DNA from: Phytophthora colocasiae
Lineage: Eukaryota > Oomycota > Peronosporomycetes > Peronosporales > Peronosporaceae
DNA length: 64,000 nucleotides
Direction: 5' to 3'
Assembly: GCA_018806915.1 (NCBI GenBank)
Contig: JAGKQI010000093.1
Coordinates: 806,001-870,000, forward strand
The notes beneath the pieces were generated by a model, which did no database searches, was not told where the DNA came from, and saw only the letters and a program-made list of their open reading frames with translations. How positions within the stretch are numbered: position 1 is the first letter of the stretch; each line of letters begins with the position of its first letter. Positions 38,460 through 48,325 of this stretch are shown here, piece after piece. Position numbers and translations under genes: made by a program.

Positions 38460-39422
38460 CACCGATCGACAGAATGCATGAACCACTTTCCCGCAGGTGC
38501 AAAGTCTGTCCTGCGTGTGTAGACTGGTTATGTGAGAACGAATTAATAACGATTTTGGTAAAAGATAGAAAAAATTGGTTTTAAGTGCCTTGTTAAATGC
38601 ACTAGTGACGGTATCCGCTTTAATGGATTCCCAGGCTGAAATGGCACGCTTTATCGTAGCCAAGCGCTTTTCTTTCGCCGTCGTAGCAGTAGCCTTTTCA
38701 AACAGCCATAACGCCTTCAGCTTCGCCTTGAGAGGCCCCATAATGCCAACGTCTAAGGGCTGGCAAACAGAGGTAGCGTTTTTTGGCAATGGCTGTAGAA
38801 CAGCGCCAAGTTCCTCCGAAACTATAGCTTCCGATACGCCCGAGACATGACACTCTAAGTTATCTACGAGTAGTAGAGCCGAGGGCGTAATGTGCTGCTG
38901 CAGAAGCGAGCGTAGGTAAAGCTTCCACACGCGAGAGTCCATGCTTTTGTCTGTACAGTATACACATGACCTACATATATAAACAGTTTAAGTATAAATA
39001 AACGAAATAAATTAAAAAGACTCACCTTGGGGGTATGTTGGCAATTCTTCCATCTCGATGGTTCCGTTCGGTTCCCCTCGCAAAATAAATAGCAATGGCA
39101 GCTTGACACCATCAGCACGAATTGTGCATACGGCGTTGTTTGGCTGGCGCGTACACCTCCTCAAGGAGGCCTGTGATGGCAACCTCCTCTGCCTCCTGCA
39201 ATACTGTCGCGGGTGGTGGGGTCTGCGAGGACTCCTCGTCCGCTGCCTCCATTTTATCGAGTGGCTGGTGGAGACCTCCGTTTTATCGAGTGGCTAGTGG
39301 AGTTTTATTTTAGCGATTGAACGCTGCGACGGGGTGATTTGATTGGTTGATAACAATATGTGTACGCAATTCTATATCACGGGCGCCCTTTTTATATGGA
39401 CCATGCATTCTGTCGATCGGTG
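38460..39422 (-). mobile_element. pogo-like element, 963 bp, inverted ends with TA target
   Basis: CACCGATCGACAGAATGCATG at 38460 is repeated as the exact reverse complement ending at 39422. TA lies immediately outside both ends (38458-38459 and 39423-39424). Between them, the minus strand carries a DDE transposase fragment. At 963 bp the element is short for an autonomous pogo/Tigger element; the helix-turn-helix part of the transposase is missing or unrecognisable. Confidence 0.6.
38480..39290 (-). pseudogene. pogo/Tigger-type (DDE_1) transposase fragment
   Basis: Two conserved blocks are visible on the minus strand. Near 39140-39010 it reads VCTIRADGVKLPLLFILRG followed by EPNGTIEMEELPTYPQ. 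After an apparent 76-nt intron (GTGAGT...CAG) come SMDSRVWKLYLRSLL, the catalytic LLLVDNLECH and NATSVCQPLDVGIMGPLKAK. These match the order of DDE_1 transposases of CENP-B/pogo ancestry. The N-terminal DNA-binding region is absent, the upstream part (MEAADEES...) is in another frame, and the frame runs through the element's end without a proper stop. I therefore call it a pseudogene. Confidence 0.7.
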
Positions 39423-39840
39423 TATTCATGGCTACGATTCCGGCTCGCGCTGCTGCGATACAGTGTGCATGTACGCGTGGAGCTTGGGACAATCATAGGA
39501 CCGGTACAGGTACTGTACGTTGCTTGATGGCGCGTTGCCGGCTCTACATGTACAGCTCGTCTTGACTAAAGAGAATGTGAGCTGTGAAATGACGCGCGAG
39601 ATGCATTGCAACGTGGCTGTACAGTAGGTACATGATCCAGAAGATAACAACCACTGCACGATATTGGCGCTTGCAAATCCACGGGTTACATGTTGAAGTG
39701 GCGAATCCCAAAATGGCTCCATTGAGCAGCTCAAAATATACTCTAAGCTTACTGGTACTCAACGTGCTTCACGTTGAACGTGCAAGCTCGAGATGCTCAG
39801 AACCTGAACAACTCTGCTGATAACAACAGGAGCGAGTGTG
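39423..39840. other. intergenic, promoter side of the TBC gene
   Basis: No gene was seen. It borders the right TA of the pogo-like element and runs to the start codon of the RabGAP. Confidence 0.45.
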
Positions 39841-41183
39841 ATGCTGGAGAAAGACACTACCGCTATGGGCCCCGAGGTTCCAGAGCAAACGGTGATGAAG
39901 GAGAAAAGTGATGCTGCTAATCGGGAGACACTGCCACCATCGCCTCCGGATGGCGAGCAAGCGAAAGATGAAGAGAAGGAGACCAAGACACTCGCTGTAG
40001 CTTTTTCCATGGCGACCGTCGATCGCTACGGCTTTCTGGTAACAGACAAGTAAGTTCAACAGCAGTGAAAGAAACAAGTCCCCCAGTATCTTATCGTTGT
40101 GATATTGCTACAGACGCTTCAATGGAGGACACACAGCAACAGCTACATACAAGCATGCAGTGTGGTTGGAGAACCGTCGCACGCAAAAGTGGGTCAAGAT
40201 GATCGGCAAACAACTTGAGGACTGGGAGGTCTGTCAGCTTCGGAATGCTGCCACGCTCAAGAAGCGCATCCGCAAGGGCATTCCGGAGGCACTTCGTGGA
40301 CGTGTATGGAGCCACCTCGCAGGGTCATCGCAAATGCTGCTGAATAACCCAGGGGCCTATCACCAACTGCTGCAAGCGGCTCATGTTCCTTGTGAAGAAA
40401 CAATTGCGCGCGATATCGGACGCACATTTCCGCGGCACTCGCTATTCCGTGACCGATCCTCCTTGGGTCAGTGCGCTCTCATGAATGTGCTGAAGGCATA
40501 TTCGCTACACGACCCCGAGGTGGGCTACTGCCAAGGAATGGGCTTTCTTTCAGCCATGTTTCTGTGCTACATGCCGGAACAACAGGCCTTCTGGTTGCTT
40601 GTGGCTTGCCTGAACCACAAGCGTTATGGACTCGCAGATCTCTACCGTCCGCGTATGCCGAAGGTTCCTGAGGTGACTTTCATCTTTGAAGGGCTATTCA
40701 AGCTGTACATGCCGCAACTTTCAGCACACTTGGAGAACGAAGGTTTGCATCCGACCATGTACCTCACACAGTGGTTTCTCACGCTCTTCACGTACAATTT
40801 CCCTTTTGAGTTTGTCACTCGAGTCTGGGATGCCTTTCTTCACGAAGGCTGGAAAGTTATTTACCGTGTAGCACTGGCGCTGATGAAGATCTCGCAGAGT
40901 AAGGCCGTTGCTTGAACTCTGCTTCAATTTCTCTAACCTGTGTACTAAATGTCGATGCAGAAACACTCTTAAGTGCCAAATTCGAAGCCATAATGGAGTA
41001 CTTCCGCGATTTACCCAACAAGGTGCGCACGATAGAAGTTCCTAAACCTTGTTCTTGTGCTGACATTGTTGGTTTTAGGTGGACACAGATGAGGTCTTGA
41101 CTGCAGCGTTCCGGTTGCCAATTAAACGAAGTCAGATCACACACCTCCTAGAAGAGTACCAAAGCTTGTCCACTGCTTCGTGA
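39841..41183 (+). CDS. TBC-domain Rab GTPase-activating protein
   Basis: Four exons (39841-40049, 40114-40898, 40961-41022, 41079-41183) give 386 residues. A charged, probably disordered N-terminus leads into the short motif DRYGFLVTDKRFNGG, found before many TBC domains. The TBC domain (about 125-340) has RKGIPEALRGRVWSHLAG, the arginine-finger motif IARDIGRTFP with R173 and the glutamine-finger motif GYCQGMGF with Q210. Both catalytic residues are present, so GAP activity is expected. Later motifs include FVTRVWDAFLHEGWKVIYRV. The first exon start at 39841 is the only good ATG in frame. The target Rab cannot be told from sequence. Confidence 0.88.
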
Positions 41184-41347
41184 TCTTCCATGGAGTTTTC
41201 TATCGATATTTTTACGTACTTGTATTGAAAAGTGAAAGACATTTAAGTTTTATCAACAGCGACGTCCAGCTCCACAGAACCCCCTCAGAAAAAGAGTAAC
41301 ATGCTAGGACTTGGCTGTGTATATGAAATATATCTACAACGTGTCAC

Positions 41348-42229
41348 CTAATCTTCCTTGACCGATGTTGGGGATGTCACGGGTGCCTCGGGGCTTGTGG
41401 CAAAGTGTTTCTTGAGTCTGGGCAGCACGAGAACGCCAACAACAGCCACAACAATGAGCTGCACCGTAGTAGCAGTGTCAATGATGTCTCCGCGGGACCG
41501 CAGCTCCCGTAAAATAAGACCAGCCTTGCAGCTCAGGAAATTGTACGGGATGAGGCCGAAGAGCGGGCCCAGCGAGAACTGGCCTATCGGGATATTCAGG
41601 TGAGGCGAAGCCATGTTGATGAACCAGTTGGGCGTGAACGGGAACACGCGCAGGAAGATCATATACAGCCCCATCTCGTCGCGGTGCGCGTCCAGCATAC
41701 CGCGCAGACTGTCGAGCTTGCGCGGGAAGAAGCGCGTGACCACACGACGGCCGAAGTGGCGTGACAGCAGGAACATGAAGACAGAGCCGAGGGTGTTGTA
41801 GGCCAAGCAGAGAGGGAAGCCCAATGTCACGCCGAATAGTGCACCGCCCAGCAAATTAAAGAACACCGTGCCAGGGATGGCGAAAGTCTGCAAGTACAGG
41901 TAGCAACCCATGTGGGCGAGCAGGAGAGCTCCAAACTGACGCTCCGAGAAGCTCTGCAAAGTCTCACCCAGCTGCTGTGCTGCCTCCAGTGACGTGGGAA
42001 GTCGTAGAGCTGCCCACTCCTCGTCGGTTAGTGCTGAAATCACAAGCGAGTGCAGCGTCACGCCCAACAAAGCTGTGCTGGCTACGAAGATCACGCCCAC
42101 GAGCTGCACATCGCGGCGCCAGGCCTGTGACAGCTCCGACGTGGACACCGAGACCTTCTCCGCATCGTTAGCGATGGCGTCGGCGTCTATGGTGGTGACG
42201 AACGGCGAGGACTCGGCGTGCGGAGGCAT
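41348..42229 (-). CDS. VTT-domain (TMEM41/TVP38-like) membrane protein
   Basis: 293 residues from the Met at 42229. The frame is open 50 codons further up, but that part is AT-rich and unlike protein. Five or more hydrophobic segments occur. The VTT (SNARE-associated Golgi) domain spans about residues 110-265, with ETFAIP-like entry QTFAIPGTVFFNLLGGALFG and GSVFMFLLSRHFGRRVVTRF. Its hallmark is FLRVFPFTPNWFINMASPHL, closest to the TMEM41 group. TMEM41B and VMP1 are lipid scramblases of the ER needed for autophagosome and lipid-droplet formation. A similar role here is inference by family. The gene is convergent with the TBC gene. Confidence 0.83.
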   Translation of the reverse strand: MPPHAESSPFVTTIDADAIANDAEKVSVSTSELSQAWRRDVQLVGVIFVASTALLGVTLHSLVISALTDEEWAALRLPTSLEAAQQLGETLQSFSERQFGALLLAHMGCYLYLQTFAIPGTVFFNLLGGALFGVTLGFPLCLAYNTLGSVFMFLLSRHFGRRVVTRFFPRKLDSLRGMLDAHRDEMGLYMIFLRVFPFTPNWFINMASPHLNIPIGQFSLGPLFGLIPYNFLSCKAGLILRELRSRGDIIDTATTVQLIVVAVVGVLVLPRLKKHFATSPEAPVTSPTSVKED

Positions 42230-42869
42230 ACCGGTAGCAGCTGAGAGAAGGCGACCTTCGTCCTGGACGCCAGTTTGGGAATGAGAGTCTGTTATTGCGG
42301 GTGTGCCACAGTATTTAGTTTTTAAACTGATATGTCGATAATCTAGCTGAATTGTATGCCTAATCAATGTATTGACCAATACAAAATGATATATTTACTG
42401 ATTCTGTATTCAAATTACCTTGAATATTATATATATAAAGCTCATTGATTATTAACGGAAAGTACTGTACTATGTTTTCTAAGTTTAGGGGAGAACCTCG
42501 ACGAGGATGTATTTGCTAACATCGACTTCATGATGAAGAGCATGATGAAGAGCAGCTCGATGCCTTCAGTTCAAGCATGCCATTTAACGTTTTGGTAGCG
42601 GTACAATAATACAAAATGTGCTGGCATAATTGTGTGGAAAAAGTTAGTTACCGTGCTAGTGAGTTCTGCTTTATTAATAACTTTTTTTGCGGTAAGACAT
42701 CGAGGGAGGCGATGTTTGGTCAGTGCAAATTGGACAATGCAATACTGTAGGTCCCATGCAATTGCTAGGGAACATTGCCGTTCGGCAATACGTTGAGGCG
42801 GATAAGCTGACGATCATTTGAGTGCGAAGGGAACGAAGGCACCTCCAAGACCCGTATCCAGCCAAAAGA
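42230..42869. other. AT-rich intergenic stretch
   Basis: No gene was recognised. The left half is AT-rich (atatatataaag near 42430). The right half is the upstream flank of the small secreted ORF. Confidence 0.4.
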
Positions 42870-43235
42870 ATGGTTCGTTTTGCGAGCTTGTTCTTGGCAT
42901 CAATCGCCGTCTCATTTAGAGCTAACATGTTGCGGTGTAATACAGGTGTGTCTTCAAACCTGCAGAGGAAGACCCTGCGAACGCGACGATATTCCGGAGG
43001 TGATGACGCCAACTCGGAGAGGTCAATTGGCACAACAACAAAGGTCGTTCTCGAAAACTACAAGCACACGGTGGTCTACATTTTCGATGGTATATTACCC
43101 ACTGGTGGTCTTCACGTCCACAATGTGCATTGCACATGCTTTATATCAACTTGTGTTGAGATGGCATGCATCTCTCCCACATACATTAGCAATATTTTTT
43201 TGCCAAGAAAGCGTTTAACCCTTTCGCGAACTTAA
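42870..43235 (+). CDS. small secreted protein candidate, degenerate RXLR-like
   Basis: 121 residues from the Met at 42870. The first 18-20 residues (MVRFASLFLASIAVSFRA) look like a signal peptide. About 15 residues later comes QRKTLRTRR, where KTLR sits where effectors of this group have RxLR, and then GGDDANSER, which resembles the following dEER motif. The remaining 70 residues show no WY-type repeat I can see, so the C-terminal part may be degraded or out of frame. The ORF ends 60 bp before a conserved mitochondrial gene, an unusual position for an effector. It could also be a chance frame. The call rests on motif order only. Confidence 0.3.
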   Translation: MVRFASLFLASIAVSFRANMLRCNTGVSSNLQRKTLRTRRYSGGDDANSERSIGTTTKVVLENYKHTVVYIFDGILPTGGLHVHNVHCTCFISTCVEMACISPTYISNIFLPRKRLTLSRT

Positions 43236-43249
43236 TACTAGTATTGGAT

Positions 43250-43989
43250 TTCAACAAATCATAACGCCAAACCTAATCAAACCAGTGGCTATCAACAATG
43301 GTCTTGATCGCAGCAGCTCGTCTCGCGACCCGCGCTGCCACTCGTCCTCATGTATCCAGTGCTCTGCGCGCGTCTCCGCTGCTGGCTAATGTAATGCCGT
43401 CGCACCAACAACGCTCGCCCTGTGTCGTGGAGCCTGCGTTCCTGTCCGCCAGTGCCAACGTCGGTTCTGTGCGCACCAAAGTGAGCGAACGCGCACTGCG
43501 CCGCAAGAACCTGCGCAAGATGAAGAACCAGAAGGGCGGAAAGGTTCCGATGCTGAAGGACACGTTGCGCAAGTTGTACCTGCGCACGCACCCGGACCTT
43601 TTCGGTCGGTACCCGGAGCAGCAGCGCGCGAACGAGGAGTCGTACAAGGAGCTGCTGGGCATCTTGGACGCAATCGAGAAACACAACGAGTTTCCTCCAG
43701 CGAAGACTTTGGTGCTCCCGTTCTTCTTGAAGACACCGGTGGAAGGCGAGTTCAAGGAGGTGGATCTGCAGCTTCGTACGACTGGAGGAGCGTGCAACAC
43801 GTTGGTGGAGGAAGCTCTGGGTGTTTTTTTCGGGGAGTGTGGTCTTCCTCCGGCATTCCAGTGGGGCGAAGGCAGCTGGGGCAAGGGTGTGGGTAAGGAT
43901 GCGGTGGAGAACTCGAACTTGGGTTTTGATAAGGAAGAAGAAGCTCGTGAGAAGGCTCGTAAGGAAGCGGAAGCAGCAGCCAAGCGTGA
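43250..43989 (+). repeat. left arm of near-identical inverted duplication
   Basis: From about 50 bp before the TCAIM-like start to about codon 231, this DNA is almost identical to the reverse complement of 46978-47718. Only scattered substitutions were seen by eye. Similarity then falls abruptly at the codons after EAEAAAKR. Confidence 0.8.
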
Positions 43990-44404
43990 GGAACAGTTGC
44001 GTCGTTCGGCACCTGCTTACAACCCGGTGGATCGCAGTGCGCCAGCAGATCACTCAATTGAAAAGGTGCTGAACGAGTTGGACGACACACTCCAGCTTAT
44101 TGCTGCGATGCCCTTCCTTGATGAAGAGGAGGAGGAGCAGCGTGTGATCAAGGTCCATTTCGAACAGGGCTCGGGCCTTGATGATCTTGATGCCCAAGGC
44201 TACACAGTTAAGCCAGGCGTGATTCAGATGTGGCAGGGAGAACGGGACTTGAACGCGCTGGTCAAGGGTGTGGATGCCGACTCGGCTATTATTCTGCAGC
44301 GTATTCTGATGCACACACTCGACATTGAGAAGCAGCTGAACGAGATCATTGCCAATGGGGGTGTAGACGACGATGAAGATGCTGCTGACTCGCCGAGCAA
44401 GTAG
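43298..44404 (+). CDS. TCAIM-like (DUF4460) mitochondrial protein, copy A
   Basis: 368 residues in one exon. The N-terminus MVLIAAARLATRAATRPHVS is a typical mitochondrial presequence. The conserved block LKDTLRKLYLRTHPDLFG then YPEQQRANEESYKELLG is the J-domain-like start of the DUF4460 region of T-cell activation inhibitor, mitochondrial (TCAIM) and its protist relatives. It is followed by LVLPFFLKTPVEGEFKEVDL. The charged C-terminal third (DHSIEKVLNELDDTLQLIAA, QRILMHTLDIEKQLNEI) differs strongly from copy B. The role in oomycetes is unknown. Copy B is inverted at the other side of the kinase gene. Confidence 0.8.
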   Translation: MVLIAAARLATRAATRPHVSSALRASPLLANVMPSHQQRSPCVVEPAFLSASANVGSVRTKVSERALRRKNLRKMKNQKGGKVPMLKDTLRKLYLRTHPDLFGRYPEQQRANEESYKELLGILDAIEKHNEFPPAKTLVLPFFLKTPVEGEFKEVDLQLRTTGGACNTLVEEALGVFFGECGLPPAFQWGEGSWGKGVGKDAVENSNLGFDKEEEAREKARKEAEAAAKREEQLRRSAPAYNPVDRSAPADHSIEKVLNELDDTLQLIAAMPFLDEEEEEQRVIKVHFEQGSGLDDLDAQGYTVKPGVIQMWQGERDLNALVKGVDADSAIILQRILMHTLDIEKQLNEIIANGGVDDDEDAADSPSK

Positions 44405-44504
44405 AGCAAATAGAGACTCCCTCCCACAATGCATGTTCGATTGTATTTCCTGCTCGAAGTTATTTTAATGTGGATCAAAGTTAATTCTCTTCTTCGAAAG
44501 GGAT

Positions 44505-46487
44505 ATGGCGGCACGAACTTCATTAACGACAACTACATCGGCAGGTGCCGGAACAAAGCGTATCTTGATGATTCGACCCATGTCTGGGTCCATTGTGCGC
44601 AAAGGCGGGTATGATCTGAATCGCTTCGGTATCAAGACCAACAACAGTGTCTATCCGGTTGCATCCATTTCTCACTCGCTGGTACATGTAGCTCGGCCTT
44701 CAACCACAGGACATGAAAACATTCAAACAACAAAAGGAGCTGCCCCTTCGCCAAGTTTGCAGAATTACGTTGTCAAGGTGCGGGTATTGCACGGCATCGA
44801 CCTGCACATTCCCGCTGCACAAGCAAATTGCCAACACGCAATCCGTCCTGAATTGACTATCGCAGTCAATGGAAGTTTAAAGCAGTCGTGCACTGCAGCC
44901 CATCATGCTCGTAACCATTCCATCTGGAAGAAGCATGAACTGAAATTCCATGTCAGCTCTGAGGATCAAGAAGAGAGAAACGCTGCTTCTTTTATCTCGA
45001 TGCATGTATCACTAGCTTGCGCCAAGTGCTCATGTTCGCCAAAGGTACAAGATAAGGGTAAAAATGTGGTTGAAATTGGAGAAGTAGGCGAGCTTCAGTT
45101 CCCTACGAAAGACAACGAAGACTACGAATTCTCACGATTTTTTCCAGTAATCAGACGCCAGCAAAACTCTCAATCCTCTTTCGTATTGCTTCCTGCCGGT
45201 AAAATTAAGCTTTGGGTTCGCGTGGAAATCGAGAAATCAGTCACTCAACCAGAGATTCCTAAGCGACTGCCGTTCGCTTTACCCACCAACTTTGGAGAAG
45301 CACTTCAGATGAAGCGGAAACAATTGAAAGCTGCCGTTGTACCAGAAAATAATTCGCAGAATTTGAGCACCCCAGTCGCCGATCCGAGTGTATCTGCAGA
45401 GCTACTAAAGGAAATCGTTATTGAAGCATCCCATGATCGTGTCGATACTGAAGCTTTGACAGTCGAACACCGCGTTGGAGAAGGAATTCATTCTTGCGTA
45501 AGTGCTGGTGTGTTGCGTATAGGGAACAACTGTAGCACCAGACAAGTAGCTGTGAAAGACTTCCGGTATCAGCAAACAATTCCACCCGTTAATGTTCTTC
45601 GCGCATTCCAACAAGAGTATCGAATTCTAGCGATGTGTCGAAGTCAAAATGGTCGCCAACACGTCGTAGAATTGATTGGCGTGATATTGGAACCTCGGTT
45701 GGCCATCCTCATGGAGTTTTTCAGCCACGGCAGGTAAACTAGCTGGCGCATCTCTTTCTTTTTGTGTCGACTGCGGTTAACACTTTTTTTTCTTTTTGAT
45801 ACAGCTTGGCTCAGTGTTTGCAAGATGAATCCACGTGGTGTCAAGTAACAATTAAGCAGGTGCGTCCGCTTTGTTATTGTTTTTCAGCAGACTCTCATTG
45901 ACTGGTATGATCAGAAAGTTTCTCTTGGACTGAAAATTGCACAAGGGTTAGCATGGATGCACCAGCATGACATCATACATCGGGACATCAAGCCACACAA
46001 TATCCTTGTCGGAGATGACCTAACAACATCAAATGCAACAGTGAAGGTAAGCTCGTCCACGCACTCTTTACCGGTTACAGTACGAATGTTCATACGACTG
46101 TGAAACCAGGTTGGTGATCTTGGCAGTGCGGTAGTTTGGCATCAGCACGAGCCATATCTTGTAGAGGAAGTGGGCTCGTCGGGTTACACTGCTCCCGAAA
46201 TATTCATGCACCAAGGCTACAACAACAAAGTTGACGTCTGGAGCTTTGGAATCGTCTTGTGGGAGTTGTTTTCAAGCTCTTCGAAAAATCGAGTGAACCC
46301 ACTCACAGGAATGGTAGGCGAGGAATATGTTGGTAAGGTTCAAAGCGGTTGCCGTCCCAGCTTCGTACACACTCATCAGTTTTGTATCAAGCCTATCGTG
46401 GAGAAATGCTGGAAATTTGATCCATCGCAAAGACCAAGTATGGATGAAGTTGTGATTGAGCTAGAGAACCTTTACATCCAACTCTAG
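44505..46487 (+). CDS. TKL-type protein kinase with N-terminal C2-like region
   Basis: Four exons (44505-45733, 45805-45859, 45915-46046, 46110-46487) give 597 residues. Residues about 85-245 look C2-like (VVKVRVLHGIDLHIP, RPELTIAVNGSLKQS). The kinase domain starts near 320: glycine loop VGEGIHSCVSAGVL, VAVKDF with K351, HDIIHRDIKPHNIL with D452, then DLG (D475) in place of DFG, GYTAPE, VDVWSFGIVLWELF and RPSMDEVV. The catalytic residues are present, so it is probably active. The second intron is uncertain: the chosen acceptor (45914) gives 55 nt, while nearer AGs would give introns of about 28-43 nt but keep the segment LIDWYDQ. The gene lies wholly between the two inverted TCAIM-like copies. 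Confidence 0.83.
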
Positions 46488-46555
46488 CTCTATAGACTGT
46501 GCAAAAAGTCAAGGAATGTGCAAACCTTGTATCTTGAGTACATGTATATTACTCT

Positions 46556-47668
46556 CTAGTTTGTCTTTTCGTTTTCTTCAGGCTCGACCATTTCATCGGG
46601 ATCGACGCCCCCATTGGAAAGCATCTCACGCACTTTTCTCTCGATATTCAGCGTGTGCAGCAGAATACGTTGCAGAATGAGAGCCGAATCAGTGTCCACA
46701 CCCTCAGTCACCTTCTTAAGGTCACGCTCGCCCTTCCAGATCCTGTGAGTGCCTGTCTTAATATTATATCCACGCTCGTCAATCTCGGTCAGTCCTCGGC
46801 CCTTCTCAAAGTGTTCCCGCAGTTCACCATACTCCTCCTCGTCCATCAACGGGACAGCAGCAATAATTTCAAAAACCTCATTCAGTTCACTCAAGAGATT
46901 CTCAATAGAAGCATCCTCCATCGTCGTTCCGCTATCATCAGGATTGAACGCAGGAGTAGAATCCTCCATCACTTCATCACGCTTGGCTGCTGCTTCCGCT
47001 TCCTTACGAGCCTTCTCACGAGCTTCTTCTTCCTTATCAAAACCCAAGTTCGAGTTCTCCACCGCATCCTTACCCACGCCCTTGCCCCAGCTGCCTTCAC
47101 CCCACTGGAACGCCGGAGGAAGACCACACTCCCCGAAGAAAACGCCCAGAGCTTCCTCCACCAACGTGTTGCACGCTCCTCCAGTCGTACGAAGCTGCAG
47201 ATCCACCTCCTTGAACTCGCCTTCCACCGGTGTCTTCAAGAAGAACGGGAGCACCAAAGTCTTCGCTGGAGGAAACTCGTTGTGTTTCTCGATTGCGTCC
47301 AAGATGCCCAGCAGCTCCTTGTACGACTCCTCGTTCGCGCGCTGCTGCTCCGGGTACCGACCGAAAAGGTCCGGGTGCGTGCGCAGGTACAACTTGCGCA
47401 ACGTGTCCTTCAGCATCGGAACCTTTCCGCCCTTCTGGTTCTTCATCTTGCGCAGGTTCTTGCGGCGCAGTGCGCGTTCGCTCACTTTGGTGCGCACAGA
47501 ACCGACGTTGGCACTGGCGGACAGGAACGCAGGCTCCACGACACAGGGCGAGCGTTGTTGGTGCGACGGCATTACATTAGCCAGCAGTGGAGACGCGCGC
47601 AGAGCACTGGATACATGAGGACGAGTGGTGGCACGGGTCGCGAGACGAGCTGCTGCGATGAAGACCAT
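46556..47668 (-). CDS. TCAIM-like (DUF4460) mitochondrial protein, copy B
   Basis: 370 residues from the Met at 47668; the open frame runs further up but the presequence begins there, as in copy A. The first 230 residues are nearly identical to copy A (MVFIAAARLATRATTR for MVLIAAARLATRAATR). The C-terminal 130 have diverged to roughly half identity (for example DASIENLLSELNEVFEIIAA against the DHSIEKVLNELDDTLQLIAA line), while key positions such as QRILLHTLNIERKVREM remain similar. Both copies are intact and both keep the presequence. The kinase gene is convergent with this copy, 68 bp between stops. Confidence 0.8.
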   Translation of the reverse strand: MVFIAAARLATRATTRPHVSSALRASPLLANVMPSHQQRSPCVVEPAFLSASANVGSVRTKVSERALRRKNLRKMKNQKGGKVPMLKDTLRKLYLRTHPDLFGRYPEQQRANEESYKELLGILDAIEKHNEFPPAKTLVLPFFLKTPVEGEFKEVDLQLRTTGGACNTLVEEALGVFFGECGLPPAFQWGEGSWGKGVGKDAVENSNLGFDKEEEAREKARKEAEAAAKRDEVMEDSTPAFNPDDSGTTMEDASIENLLSELNEVFEIIAAVPLMDEEEYGELREHFEKGRGLTEIDERGYNIKTGTHRIWKGERDLKKVTEGVDTDSALILQRILLHTLNIERKVREMLSNGGVDPDEMVEPEENEKTN

Positions 47669-47718
47669 TGTTGATAGCCACTGGTTTGAATAGGTTTGAC
47701 AATAGCTGATTTGTTGAA
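46978..47718 (-). repeat. right arm of near-identical inverted duplication
   Basis: Reverse-complement partner of 43250-43989. It covers the 5' flank, presequence and N-terminal two thirds of the TCAIM-like gene. The two arms enclose about 3 kb that holds the diverged 3' ends and the kinase gene. Confidence 0.8.
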
Positions 47719-47903
47719 AACTAATTGATCGCTGTTCACGAATTCTATTCTTGCTTAGTTTGAGGGAGACAATGTGATGCATGCCATCTCAACACAAGTT
47801 GCTGCAACGCATGTGCGTGAACTACATGTTGACTATCAGAAGGTATGTGAAGTGCATGTATCAACCGAAATTGAATCGCACGAAAATGAATTTAACAAAA
47901 GTG

Positions 47904-47976
47904 TACGCGACGCGGGACTCGAACCCGCAACCCCCAGATTCGAAGTCTGATACGCTATCCATTGCGCCAGCCGCGC
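47904..47976 (-). tRNA. tRNA-Arg (anticodon TCG)
   Basis: 73 nt with a complete cloverleaf on the minus strand: 7-bp acceptor (GCGCGGC with GTCGCGT, two G-U pairs), D stem GCGC/GCGT, anticodon stem TCAGA/TCTGG around loop CTTCGAA (anticodon TCG), T stem GCGGG/CCCGC with loop TTCGAGT, discriminator A. A run TTTT follows the 3' end (47900-47897), fitting RNA polymerase III termination. There is no intron. Confidence 0.93.
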
Positions 47977-48088
47977 CTGTTATTTCCGAAACTCATTTTA
48001 AATTATTTTTCGCACCTAAAATCAAACAGAGATTGCGGAACTGGAATTGCTTCTTTTAAGCGCTTGAAGCTCGAAATCTTACAAAAGA

Positions 48089-48207
48089 GAACAAAGAAGT
48101 CTGAAGCACATGTACCCGTATCATTGTACCCGGTGCTGGTGACGTGATCATCGTTTCGTTTGCACCAGCATGGACCAGGATTAAAAGTTTAAACTGAGAG
48201 GTTCATA
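48089..48207 (-). repeat. about 120-bp inverted repeat, left copy
   Basis: The reverse complement of this stretch matches 53292-53416 almost throughout, including ctcagtttaaacttttaatc and tgcaaacgaaac. The differences are a few small insertions (for example an extra ggacc in the right copy) and scattered substitutions. It borders the gene-dense part of the window, 110 bp from tRNA-Arg. Confidence 0.75.
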
Positions 48208-48325
48208 TTGTCTTTTTCATCCAAATTTGTAGAACCTGGGTATAATTTAGGATAGTTTTGAATCGATTTGAACCGGTCTTTGACCAATCAGAGGTCACGG
48301 CGAGCACTTTGCACTTCTTCTAGCA

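Noticed and set aside
38370..39348. CCAATCAAAT and its reverse complement as possible element ends
   Set aside because: The order of these words relative to the 24-bp shared block is inconsistent with a simple inverted repeat. The TA-flanked ends inside fit better.
41348..42379. 343-residue form of the VTT protein starting at 42379
   Set aside because: The first 50 residues come from AT-rich DNA without protein character. The Met at 42229 begins the usual polar N-terminus.
46655..47674. 339- and 289-codon plus-strand frames over the second TCAIM-like copy
   Set aside because: Antisense shadows. The same antisense frames occur in copy A because the DNA is duplicated, not because they are genes.
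47669..47782. N-terminal 38-residue extension of TCAIM-like copy B
   Set aside because: The presequence begins at 47668 exactly as in copy A, and the upstream part lies in the diverging 5' flank.
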